Assembly (NCBI GenBank): GCA_001692895.1
Contig: KV748186.1
Span: 983,785-1,047,784, forward strand
Direction: 5' to 3'
Source: Cenococcum geophilum 1.58
Lineage: Eukaryota; Ascomycota; Dothideomycetes; Gloniales; Gloniaceae
Length of the DNA stretch: 64,000 bases
The number at the start of each line of letters is the position of its first letter. The first letter of the stretch is position 1. A program made the translations under genes and the position numbers. Under the pieces are notes generated by a model that saw nothing but the letters and a program-made list of their open reading frames with translations, was not told the origin of the DNA and made no database searches. Below are positions 22,720 through 34,640 of the stretch, in pieces.

Positions 22720-24833
22720 CCGTGCTTCATCGCGTAACGCCCGGGCCCGCGTGACGCCCACAAAACCAAAAATCGGCAACTTTTCAACACCCAATATCTC
22801 TACCAATATGGACCCTCTTGAGGCTGCGCTGGCATCATTGGAATCGCTAAGACCTAGAGAAAAACCTAACTACGCTGTAACTGCAAGAAAGTTTGGTATT
22901 AATCGCTCTACGCTATCACGGCGTCATAAAGGCGTTTAGGGTACCCATGCCACGAAGTGCGAGAATCAACGACTACTCAACATAATATAAGAGAAGGAGC
23001 TTATATAATATATTGATAAGCTTTACGCAAGAGGCCTACCACCTATAAGACAAATGATACGAAATTTCGTATTAGAAATAGGTGGTAAAGAACCTAACAA
23101 GAACTGGGTTAATCGATTAATTAAGCGACACGACATTGATCTTGTATCACGATGGACATCTGGCATAGACGCCTCCCGCAAACGAGCTGATTCAGCCTTT
23201 AAATACTCACTATATTTTAAGCTCTTACGGCAAAAATTTGAGCAATATAATATTGATCCACGGCATATATATAATATGGATAAGAAGGGCTTTTTAATTG
23301 GTATACTGTCCAAAATAAAAAGGATCTTCTCCCGACGTCGATATAAAGAGGGGGGCATTAAGCAGATTATATAGGATGGCAATTGCGAGTGGATTATAAC
23401 GATAGCTTATATCTACGCTGACGGAACTTCTCTCACACCTGCGCTAATTTATTAAGCTGCTTCTAGCAATATATAAGACACCTAGTTATAGGATTTTGAT
23501 CCTGTAAAGCATAAGACCTTTTTCTCCTTATCTCCCTCTAGATGGACAAACAATTAAATAGGGCTATTATAGCTTAAATAGGTGTTTAATCGCGAGATAA
23601 AAGCAAAGGTACGTTAATTTTATCGACTTCTAATACTAGATGGCCATGGATCGCATGTCATAATGGAATTTATTAAGTTTTGTAACGATAATAAGATCCT
23701 CCTAGCTATATATCCACCCCATTCAACCCATACGCTACAGCCTCTTGACGTTTGTATGTTCAAACCTCTCTCATCTGCGTACTCAGCTAAACTGGCCGAC
23801 TTTATGGATAGATGCTAAGGACTATCATTAATCACAAAAAGAGACTTTTTCTGTATGTTTAATAAGGCCTAGCAGACCTTATTTAAGTCTAAGACTATCC
23901 TTAAGGCCTTTAAAACGACTAGTTTATCACCATTTAATCCCCAAGTAATCCTTAATTAATTTAATGTTAATTAGAAGAACCGGCCATCTTTAAGTAAGAG
24001 TATAAGCTCAGTGCTTAGTGCTTTAGATTAGAGGAAGATTAAATGACTTTTACGTATAGCTGTCAATAATATATACAATAAAGAATCACGACAGCTTAGT
24101 TAGACGGTCCACTTAATCTCAGCACGTTGTACGCTCCTTTAGCATAAAAATAAGCGCCTCAAGGAAGCTCTTATTAATAAAAAGCGCCGTTAGCAGCGTA
24201 GCAAGCCTCTCCTACTTAAAGCGCCCCTAGAATATAATAGTAGTGCAGTCTTCTAGTCGCCAAACAAAGTTAAAGACGCGCGCGATTGTCAAGCTCAAAA
24301 AGAGGCCAACGAAAAGGCTCTACAGCTTTAAAAAGATAAGGAGACTAAGCGCAAGGAGGCTAAAAAGACTAAAAAGGCGCGTATGCTAGAGGAGAGGAAG
24401 CGTATAAGGGCTACTGCGAAGGAGATTTAATTGCAGAAGGAGCAGGTCAAGAAGGCTTAGCGCGAGGAGGTAAAGATCGCTCGGCAGGTTAATTAATAGC
24501 TAAAAAATGATCTTAAACAGGCCAAGAAATGCAAGAAGAAGGTTATTACACCTATAGCTAGTGATTAGGAGGATATTAATGTTGATTTATTATCTATTAA
24601 AGATATAGGGCCTCTACTAGGTAGGACCCGGCGCAGTAGGCAAATTAACCTCCCGCAGAGGTATCGCATATAGTTTATTATTGCTAATAGAGTCTCTAAG
24701 TTCTCCTAATTGCTACACCAAAAAATCTGATTAATTTATCATATATATGTGGCTGCAGAGCTTCAAAAGTTGATGGAGTTTTATCTGAAAATCGGGCGTC
24801 ACGTAGGCCCGGGTGTTACGCGATGAAATACGG
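22720..24833 (+). mobile_element. Fot1/pogo-type DNA transposon (2114 bp)
   Basis: A Tc1/mariner-superfamily element with 40-bp inverted ends starting CCGTGCTTCATCGCG and a TA target duplication (22718-22719 and 24834-24835). The ends differ at five positions, all transitions. The empty site CTCCTATGGAGG survives in the other LTR of element B (about 30983-30994), proving both boundaries. It carries a single transposase gene spanning almost its whole length. Structure is complete, but the gene is full of stops, so it cannot make its own transposase. It is the youngest proven layer of this nest. Confidence 0.96.
22808..24730 (+). pseudogene. Fot1-like transposase, DD35D, multiple stops
   Basis: 641 codons in one uninterrupted frame from ATG (22808) to TGA (24728-24730), without net frameshift, but with roughly 25-30 internal TAG/TAA codons, mostly at expected Gln or Trp positions, as RIP produces. 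The N-terminus is a helix-turn-helix (NYAVTARKFGINRSTLSRRH, residues about 18-41), followed by a CENP-B-like DNA-binding region (PPIRQMIRNF and NKNWVNRLIKRHDI, about 78-112). The catalytic triad is visible and intact: D158 in IYNMDKKGF, D278 in LILDGHGSH, D314 in LQPLDV. The last two are separated by 35 residues, as in Fot1. The C-terminal third is a Lys/Arg/Glu-rich coiled-coil-like tail. The family cuts at the terminal repeats and integrates at TA. Confidence 0.93.
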
Positions 24834-24866
24834 TATGGAGGCCCCTGCGGTGGGGTTCCGTAACAC

Positions 24867-24879
24867 TACCCCCCCTCCT
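24867..24879 (-). other. Polypurine tract of element B
   Basis: On the minus strand GGAGGGGGGGTAG lies directly against the LTR. It marks the plus-strand priming site and confirms the minus orientation of element B. Confidence 0.78.
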
Positions 24880-25097
24880 ATAGAGGCAGAGCTTCGGCGA
24901 CGCTGTGGTTACTATATATATATAGAAGGGACACTTAGGGTATAGAAAAGAAGAAAGGGGGGTATTGCTAAAGGCTTGAAATAATGTTATATAATAAGGC
25001 TTGGTATCTAAGAATCCGACCAATTAGATAACTTTAACCGCCGGTCGAAGTTCCTGGACATCTCAACGATATTCCGGTCATGTAATCGCACTTTACC

Positions 25098-25126
25098 GCA
25101 ATCTGACGGCAATCTGACGGCAATTT
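25098..25126. repeat. Short tandem repeat in element B 3' region
   Basis: The 11-bp unit AATCTGACGGC occurs twice in tandem, followed by a partial third copy (CAATTTGCC). It lies in the untranslated region of element B beside a block shared with element A. Confidence 0.5.
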
Positions 25127-28100
25127 GCCCCTATATAGTAATATATAACGGTTTAACTCTATAAGGGCTCCTATAGAGGATTAGGTATAAAATCTCTGCT
25201 TAGGCCCGGTTTCTGTAGGTTCGTATAGTAAAAGTCGCTAATTAGATCCTTTGCATTTTCGAAGTCTTCTTATAGTTGCCATTCTGGCTAATCTATGTTA
25301 AATCCTGTGTATATAGCTCTGTAGTAGAGCTGTCGTCCTCTGCCTTTGCTAAAGTATTTAGAGTTGATAATTTGTTTAACGGTCTACTCCTTATAGTTCT
25401 TGTCTTCGTTCTTATCTCAAATTAGTACTAGTGGGGGTTTAAGCTATATCTACCCCGGTAAGAGGTTAGGCTAGTAAAGGTATAGTAGCTATAGGTAAAA
25501 TATAGGCTATATCCCGTGGGTGGCTAGGGTAGGCAAAAGCTCTAGCTCGTATACGGCTCCCCTATTAATAACTCGTTTAATTAGATAGGGGCTGAGGTTC
25601 TTATAATTAAGTGACTTTATAGGCCTCTGCATAGAGATATTGTGTGCATCTAGCTATACCTAGTCGCCAACACGCATCTCCGGTGGTGGCGTTCTATAAT
25701 AGTCGGCGAAGTAGGCCTACTTTACTTAAGCCCAGGCCATTTCTCCCTTATAGTAGTTAAGTAGGTTTTTTATACGGTCTATATACTGGTCGGTAAGTAG
25801 CATCTTAAGGCGTTTTCTATATAGCAGTTTTTTATTAATAGGTTCTAGTGGTTCTATGCTAGATTAGGGGTAATATTCCTTATTCGCGAAGAACGGGGTA
25901 AGTCCTATAGTAGTTAAGACGTAGTTATTCGCTACGAATTTACCTAGTAGGAGGTAATCTACCCAGTTATCTTAACTATAGGCGACTACCTATTATAGGT
26001 ACGCTTTTATGCTAGCGTTAGCGTTTTCTGGTTACCTAGTAGTTTTATAGTGAAAGGATATAGATATCTTAACGGAGATGCCAAGGCGTTAGCAGATTCG
26101 TCTCTATATATTAGAGCCAAACTATATACCTCGGTCGGACGTAATCGAGTTAGGTAACCTATATAATCGGTAGATTTCGCGGAGGAAGGCGTTAGTAACG
26201 TTGCTAACGGCTACGCCTTTGGTTGGGACGTAGTGGCGCTCTTTTATAAGTCGGTATATTATTATAAAGATGTTCTTATAGGTACGGCCATATCGCTTAT
26301 AGGGTGGTAGGTTAATAACGAAATCTATGGCGATATCTACCCATCGTCGTATAGGTACTAGTAGAGGGTGTAGTAGTCCTTAGTACTTTATATTAAAGGC
26401 CTTAGCGCGCTTATAACCGTAGTAGGCGCCTATAAAGCGTTTAACTAAGTCTATTATTTTAGGCTAGAAGTAGTATTGGCTAAGAAGCTTATAGGTTCCT
26501 CCTCTGCCTAAATGGCCGCTTAATTAGAGGTTATAGGCCATTTAGATTAGTTGCTGTTATAGATTTTCTAAGTTAGGGACGAATAGATAGCCTCTATAAT
26601 AGAGCCTATTCTCTTTTACTTTTAAGGCTGCTATATTAATCTAGCCTAAGCTTTAAAGTTTAGTTAGCAGCGTATAGGCGCTAGCGGTCTTTGCGGCAAT
26701 AAGTTAATATAGTAATGGGTCAACAGAGGTGTTATATGCCGTAGTAATAAGCTTGTTAATTTTGGGAGGTAATTCTAGTTCTATGGTGTGGAGCTAAGGT
26801 ACAGTTAGCTCTATTATAGGTAGCATACCTAGGGCCAAATTCCGTGCTTTTAGGATCGTCTATTATTGGAACTGGTTATAAAGGTCATCTTTAGACTAAG
26901 GAAGGTCTTATAAGCGGCGTGTTAGGCTATTAGGCTTAGTACCTTATACTCCTAGCCTATATACGATTTTAAAGTTAAAACTAGAGAGGAACTCGTTCCA
27001 GTATGCTTAGCGTCGGTTTAGCTGTTTTATAGTTATAAAGTACTTAAGGTTACGATAATCCGTAAGGACTTTAGTTGGCTAGTTAGGTTCTGCTAAGAAG
27101 AGTTCTAATTAGAATTCCTTAAACGCTTATATAATTGCGAGAAGTTCCTTATTATAGATTTTGTAGTTATATTCTTATAGTATAAGCTTAGATAAATAGA
27201 ATGCAACTAGGTGGAGGAAACCGTTATTACCTATCTAAGAGAGGACGCCTGCATTAACGTGGTCTAAGGAGTTAGTTTTAAGATAGAGTTATCGTCCTGG
27301 TATAAAGTGAGCTAGGATAGGTGCTTTAGTAAAAGCATCTTTAAGGTCTTAAAACGCCTTCTCGCATTTAGGCGTCCAGATAAAACGTAAATATGTTTTT
27401 CTTCCTTTTACGGAAAGGCCCTTTGTTCGCATTATTGCTATAAGTAGTGCTATAACACCCAAGAAGTTATATATAAATTTTCAATAGAAGTTAGTGAAAC
27501 TAAGGAAAGCTTATACGTCTTTAATGCAGTTAGGGGTTTGCTATTTAGTAATTATGTATACCTTTTTAGGGTCTATATAGACACCCTTAGTAGTAATAAT
27601 TAATCTAAGGTATTTTACTTCTGTAACTAAGAATTCGCACTTCTTTAAATTAATATAAAGTCCTACGTCCCTAAGGCGCTATAGGACCTTTTAAACGTGC
27701 TTAGTATACTTAAAAGGGTTATTACTATAAATAAGTATATTATTTAGGTACGCAGAGCAGAAGTTGTTAAGGTAGTCCTGTAAGGCGTTATTAATATAGC
27801 TTTAGAAGCTGCCTGGGCCGTTATATACGCCAAAGGGCATAACGGTATATTTGAATTGGCTAAAGCGCGATACAAATGCGGTTTTCCATTCGTTACCTTC
27901 TTGTATTTAGAGGTAGTTAAAGGCGGCGATAATATTAAGCTTAGTATAGATTTTGGCTTAGCTAAGCCGCTTAAGAGTCTCACGTATAAGCGGTATAGGG
28001 TATCAGTTCTTAATCGTAATAGCGTTAAGTCCTCTATAGTTAATGTAAAATTAAATACCTCCTCCTAGCTTCTTAGTAAGGAGGATAGGGGCGGCTGCTA

Positions 28101-30825
28101 GGGACATGCTAGGGCGAATAAACCCTTTGTTAAGGTGTTCGTCAATATACTTTTTAATAACTAGAAGTTCGTCTTTTAATATTAGATAGGGTCTCTTATA
28201 GGGTGGCGTTTTTCCTTATTTAATATTAATGGCATAGTTATTAGGTTAATGTAGGGGGAGTATATCTACGCTCTTTTGTAAGCACACGTTAATAAAGTTA
28301 TAGTACCTCTTAGGGAGGAGCTTGCGGAGTTCCTTATTAGTAAGTCCTTTTTTAAGCTTTATAAACTTCTTAAAGTCTAAAGGTAAAAGTCCATAGAGTT
28401 CTGCGGGGGCATTATTTTCTAAAAGGTCGACTATATCTATCCTGTTACTATAGAGGACGTAGTCCTATTCTTTATTAAGCTTATATAGTCGTAATTAGGA
28501 GGCTGCGGTAATGGTTTAGCCTTTCCTACGTGCTATGCGGTAGAAGGCCGCAGCACTTACGTAGTGGTAGTTAGTCGTAGGTAGGGTAATAAGGGGTTCC
28601 TTAGGTTAGTATCCTGGGGAATAGATAGAGGCGGCTAGGCCATATCCTAGGTAGGTCTCTCTACAGTATTTAAAGTTAAAGGTTACTTCTCTCTTTTTCC
28701 AGTTAATGGCGGGGTTGTATTATTTAAGCTAGTTCATTTCAAGGATAATAGGGTAGTTAGTAAGTAGTATAATATAGGCCCAGAGTTCTTCCTAGTGCCC
28801 ATTTATATCTAGGTGAAGTTATGCCATATAGGTAATCTTCTATACGGTATAACTACCGTTAGTGAGTTATAGGGCGCGGGCTTTAATAAGGGGTAAGGTA
28901 GGTAGGTTATAAGTACACACAAATTAAGTATCTATAAATTTATTAGTAGCTCCGCAATTAATTATAGAACGGCTTTTATATTATTTTTTAGCAGTAGTTC
29001 CTATTACAGGTAAAACTATCTGTTTCCGTCTATTTATCTTTACTAAGTTATCTATTAAGCAGGCCGATATATAGATCCCCTTATTATTAGGGCGTCCTAA
29101 CCTACAACTTAGGGCTAGGACTTAGCGTTTTCTATTTCCGTATCTAACTCTACCGCTGTTACTACGTCTTCGTCTTATACGGTAGTGGTATATAGCAACG
29201 TATTTAGTGTTTAAGGTACTAGGTTAAGTATTAGGCGGCAGCTACTAAACCTAACCATTAGGCAGTTTAGGCTATAGCTATAACAGCCTTCTTAACGACA
29301 TCTATAGCAACGCTTTAGCTTTTAAAGTAGCTCGCGTTCTCTATCTAGTAGCTTCTACGGGAAGGTTGGTATGGAAAGGTCGATATTAGGACTAGTAGTA
29401 TTACTTAGGGTAGTGGGCGTCAGTGGTTTAGTAGGTCCGGAGGGCTTCTATAGAGAGGTCTTCAGGCAGGGGTTTATAGTAGCGATCTAATTTAGTCGTC
29501 GTTTAATCTTCTGTATAGCTGCTACCATATTATAAATATTATTATAGTTATAGCTGGCGGCTGCGTAACTAAGGTAATAAGTGACTTTTTTAAGGAGATC
29601 TTCCTAGTCTTTAGTATTATCTCGGGTAAGGGCTCTAGTATATTCCTAGAATTTAACATAGAACTTATTAAATAATTTAGTAGGGCTTATCTTTAGGGCA
29701 CGTAGTTTAGCTTAGTTAGTGGCTAGTAGGTTATAGTTACGGTATATTAGGTCGAGATCGTTAAGGACTTCTTAATAGGACTACCACTTTTAGGGGCTAT
29801 TAGTCTCCCATTAGGCGAAGAGTCTGTTAAATAGTATACCCTTTATTCGCCCAATAATATAGCCAATCTTAATATCTTCCGTAGGAAAAAGGCAGGCGCT
29901 CTAAGTTAGTTTCTCGCGGATTTATATCTTCTAGTGGCTATATTCTTTGCGGTCTTCTTAAAAAACTAGGGGATTAGGGTAACGTATATTAGACCCTATA
30001 GTGGCAGCTTAGGTTTGGTCGTTATAGCTTTTGTCATCGCTTTAGTAGGGGTTTCTATTAGGTAAGGCTGCTCGGCGCTAACCCTCCGTTAAGCGTTAAG
30101 TAGGTAAAGTTACCAGGGGCGTAGAGACTTAAGTGGCGTTATATACAGTAGAGAGGTGTCTAGCGTTATTACGAATATACTCATTAAGCTAAGATTATAG
30201 GTATTTAATTATACCTTCTCTTTCAGTAACCGTAGCAATAAGTATAATCTCAGCCTTCTTTAACTGTTGGACGTCGCGTTTAGATACGCAGAGGTCGTCT
30301 TTAGTTTCTTAACGCGTATTATCGGTAAGCGCCTCACAAGCTTATAGGTCTTAGATAATATCGCGATCTTAAGCAGCACGCATCTCGGCTTATGTAAGCT
30401 TTAGGTAGTAGTTCTATAGAAGGCGGTAGTATTTATCGGGTTCTCATGCTACCATTTTTATAAACATCTCGGCGTCTCATATTTCGATTTTAATAGGTAG
30501 TAGCCCTTCCGCTTACTTGTCCGTAGTTATATAGTCAATAAAAAATAAGACATTGTCGGTATCCATCTCCTTAGGGGTTAAGGCTAGGGCTAATAAATCA
30601 AATTCTCCTGGGATTAATTGGCGTCGTAGGTTAAGTATAGGTATTAGATTATTCTTTAGGTTTGACATAGTGGCTAGTAAGGAATATCATCTTACTATCG
30701 TAGGTTCCTTAGAAGTATAAAGTGAGGTAACTTATAGGTACGCTGCTTCTGGCAGCGCCTATAGTATTATAGAGACGTAGAATTGGTCGTAGGCTAGGTG
30801 TTAGTGGTAAAAAGGCGCAACGTAA

Positions 30826-31017
30826 TATCACGGGATGGGGCAGTGGCTACAAGACGTATGTATTCAAGGAGTCTACAAGACGTTACGCGATCGATCGTAA
30901 GGGTCGAGGGCGTAAGGAGGTGATATACCTACGCGTAGCTGACATAAGCTGTACGCGAGGTGTACGTAAGAGCACGGGGCTCTCCTATGGAGGCCCCTGC
31001 GGTGGGGTTCCGTAACA
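30826..31017 (-). repeat. Element B LTR, intact copy (5' LTR in element orientation)
   Basis: 192 bp, ending TTCCGTAACA against the TAGAG duplication. It holds the uninterrupted TA where the other copy received Fot1. It is CpG-rich (includes GCGATCGATCG) and less RIP-mutated than the interior of the element. Confidence 0.93.
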
Positions 31018-31022
31018 TAGAG

Positions 31023-31237
31023 TAACGACTTTCATAGGAGTACGGTTATGTATTTAAGGACCCTTAGTCCCTACCTAGATAGTTCCTTCCTTATAGTAAT
31101 TCTTAGAATATAATTAGAGTTAATCTATTAGGTAACTACTCCACTAGTTATTATTATGTTGTTAACTTACTTATAATACCTATATACCTAGCCTATTAAT
31201 AAGTCTACCGTAGTTTCTACTATAAGGCTCCGTTATA
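31023..31237 (+). repeat. Element C 5' LTR, second part
   Basis: 215 bp completing the 421-bp LTR begun at 22352. It is colinear with 38635-38849 and ends CCGTTATA where the 3' LTR ends CCGTTACA. Confidence 0.92.
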
Positions 31238-34200
31238 TAATTACTACCTTAGTTATAGTTTTAATAAGTTAAACAGTATGCCACCAAAAGCAGCTACTAT
31301 AACGCCATTAACGGCGGCAACTATGTTAGGATTAGGTAACGACACTAGTATAGCAAACACTAACTTATAATAGCCTGTAATAGTAGGATAGTTATAAATA
31401 ATAGTTAATTAGTTAACGGGAGATAATACGGCACTTAAAAATAGGATTAATAGGATAGGAGTAGTAAAGGTTAAGTTACTATTAATTAAAAGATTCTCGG
31501 GAGAAAAATTAAAGCTTAAGGGATTTCTTACGCAAATACACTTTAAGGTTATGTAAGAAGGAGTAAAGCTAGTAATAATTATAGATTAAGTAGCATATAC
31601 AGGATTGTTCTTATTAGGAAGAGTACTTAAATAGTTTAAGCCTTACCTTATAGAGATATAAGTAAATGGAATAATAATAATAAATTAAGAAGTACGGTTT
31701 ATATTTTTAAGCTAGAATAGATTTGTAAAGCGACTTATATAAATATTTAGGGACCTAAAAGTAATAACTATAGCGGAAAGGAAGCTTTAGAACCTAATAT
31801 AATAAACTTTAGCAATTAAATATATAATATAATTCTAAACGCTAGCTATATAACTTAAGTGGAACAATAAGGCGCTTATGGCATAGTATAAATAGGGACT
31901 TAAGACTAAAGTCCAGAATGTAATTATTTTAATAGAAGATGCGGACACCCTAAGGGAATTAATAGATTAAGCAATTAAGATTAATAATAAGATCTTCTAA
32001 AGGGAATAGGCTAAGAGGGGCTAGGATAGAGTTCTATAATTATATAAGACGTAAAGCACGCAATAACTAAAGCTAAATTAGAAATTATGGTATAGCGCAG
32101 AGCTAATAGACCTAAGTAGTACTAAAGAAACCTATAAAAGATAGAGTAAGAAACTATAGAAACCTAGAGGTTAAGGATTAAGCAATTATAGGACTAAGGA
32201 GTATAGGCTAAATTAAGGATCTTAGTAGTAGAAGACGTTTGAGCGAACTCTATAGTAAAAATAATAGTTTAAAGATAGAGCTTATATAAATTGCGGAAAA
32301 TAGGGTTATTTTACTAGAGATTATAGAAGTGGTTAGAGTTATTACGCAGTAAAGGGAACTAGACTAGTAGTATATAACACATATATATAGAGGAATAATA
32401 GTGCGCTATAAGGAACAAAAGAGTATTTAATTAGAAGTTTCGCGTTTTATTATAATAACGTATACTAAATTTATAAAGACGCTAAGTATAGTATAAGCTA
32501 TTAGCTATAAGAGCTAAAGTTAAGAGAACTTAAAGGAACTAAAGAGTTAAATAAGGAATAAGATTAACTCTATAAGCTAGATTAAGATATTATAGTAATA
32601 TACGGATAAAAATTAGTAATAATAATAATAGAGTTAGAGTACTTATTAATTAACAGCAATAAGGATAGTAAAGGGACTAACTAGGGGTATCTAAACCTTA
32701 ATAACGTAATAGAAGCAGAGACTAAGACCGCTATAGAGTAAGGTTTAGTAATAGGTATTATAACACTATTAGATACGGCATCTATTACTTTATAAGATAG
32801 AAGGAGCAATATCTAGAGATAATTAAGTAAGTAAACAACTGCTAGTGCTAGCTTACCACTTAATAAAGGCAAAAGGCTAAAGGCTTAAGATTCTTAAGAT
32901 AAGATAAGAAATAACTAAGATTCTTAAAATAAAATAAGGTATGCTTATAGACCTATAATAGACAATAACCGATAGAGTAGAGTAGTAGCTTAGTTTAAAA
33001 ATATATGAATAAGCTTAGGATAAGTGTTCCTAACAGTATAAGACTTTTAAGACGAGATAAGTAAGATCTAGGACTCTTAAGACGAGATAAGGACACTAGT
33101 AAAGCCTAATTAGACTAAGGCTGAAGCTAAGCTTAAGTTAGAAGCAAGCTTAGAATTAAAAAATCTAAGGGATTAAAAATTCGGAGTATAAATTAGAATA
33201 CCTATAAGTAAGAAGCAAGGAGCTTCTTTATAGATTAGAGAATCTATAATATAAATAGTAGTTAAATTAGGAGACAGATATATAGACCTAGAGGACTTAC
33301 TAGTTAAATAAGATATTTAGACTAAAGATTAAGAGTTTAATACTAAGATTAAGAAGTAAGAAAACTTTAAGGATCCACTTATAAAACGCGAAAAGAAAGA
33401 AACTATAGAGAAGTTTAGAGTAAGAATTACCTTATAGTAAGAATAGAAACTAGATAAAAGATCTAGTATATTAGGATATATAAGGGACAGAGCACCCATA
33501 TAAAGAATTACTAATAGGCCGAGAGTAGGCATATTAAGAGCTAAATAGCTTACCGAATTAGAAAGTAAAGAGGATTTAGGGATTTCTACTAGGTTCAAAG
33601 AACGATATATAAAGGGCTATTATAACGTAGTAATAAGAAGATACTTCCTTATAAACAAGCCGTATATACTCTAGCAGCTATACTAAAAGTAGTATAAACA
33701 GCAACATAATAATAAGTGGGAAGATTTCTATATATAGTTAGACGAAAAAGTTATCTAAGACCACTTAATTACGGAAAAGCGATAAACTATATTAAGGGAG
33801 TATTAATTATAATATTAAAGGATCTAGAGGAACGATTAAAGGACTAGAAAAGTAAGAAACGCGTCTTAATACCTATAAATAAAGTTGTAATATTTAGATT
33901 AGTATAATAAAGGTTTAAACTTAAAGATAAAAATAAGTTAAGAGTTAACCTAAAGCACCTAGCGCACTATACGCTATTATGGATTGCATATATAGATAAT
34001 ATATATAAAATACACAAAAATCCAAAAGAAAAGAATCGGAAATACCCTATAAGGATATACTAGATAATAGATAAACAATAGTATAGGAATACTAAGTATA
34101 TACACGGCTAGCATTTAGCAGAAGTCTAAGAGGAAGGAGATTTAATACTTTAACCAGGAAAATTCCTTACGGAAGAATACTTAGATAGATAATAATAGTA

Positions 34201-34574
34201 GGAATATCTAAAGAACACCTATCTATAGTATATTAAAGATAAAAAACGAACTATGTATTAGCTAAAGAATAAGCTAAGTATAATAGGATTAAGCAGCTAA
34301 TAGTTAGGAAAAGTAGAGGCCTATAGGACTAGAGGGAGCTAGTAGTAGAGCCTTAGACCCTTAAAGGAATTTAAGGACGATACCTAAATCTAAGAATCTA
34401 ATAGTAAGATTAATAGTTTAAAGTATTAGTAGATAGTAGAGCAATAAGGAACCATATTTTACTAATAGCAGTTAAAAGGATAGGGCTACTATACAGGCAG
34501 AAAGAGCACTTTTACCTATTAATAACAATTTTAGGAGATCTAATAGCCTATAGAGGAGGTATTATTAATCTTAA

Positions 34575-34640
34575 AANAGGACNNATTTAGNTAACNATTA
34601 AAGGNANATANATTAAGATNTCTTTTAATATANTACNATT
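34575..34640. other. Cluster of ambiguous bases in element C
   Basis: About a dozen N calls are scattered singly here, with further clusters at 34930-35010 and 37300-37370. Isolated Ns inside a multi-copy element suggest unresolved consensus positions, not a gap. Reading of element C is uncertain at those places. Confidence 0.8.

Larger units (their letters stand above)
22558..24865 (-). repeat. Element B LTR split by Fot1 (3' LTR in element orientation)
   Basis: LTR sequence occupies 22558-22719 and 24836-24865, 192 bp in total, running from TGTTACAGGAC to TTCCGTAACA. The Fot1-like transposon sits at its TA (718-719). The intact counterpart at 30826-31017 supplies the empty site. Confidence 0.93.
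22558..31017 (-). mobile_element. Gypsy element B inside the LTR of C, broken
   Basis: A Ty3/Gypsy element on the minus strand, with 192-bp LTRs, inserted in the 5' LTR of element C with a TAGAG duplication (22553-22557 and 31018-31022). About 6.3 kb without the Fot1 transposon it carries. Right to left: gag beginning at 30668 (MSNLKNNLIPILNL) with a zinc-knuckle trace near 29310-29265, protease (about 28950-28700), reverse transcriptase (about 28000-27400), RNase H (about 27350-27000), integrase (about 26500-25500), chromodomain-like segment (about 25380-25200), polypurine tract and LTR. Broken throughout, with dozens of breaks, but less decayed than C. The two LTRs differ at about 14 of 192 sites, all transitions. 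Confidence 0.92.

Noticed and set aside
33329-33598. Open frame of 89 codons on the minus strand
   Set aside because: It lies antisense to the degraded plus-strand coding region of Gypsy C and has the Leu/Ser/Tyr-rich composition of a shadow of TpA-rich DNA. No motif.
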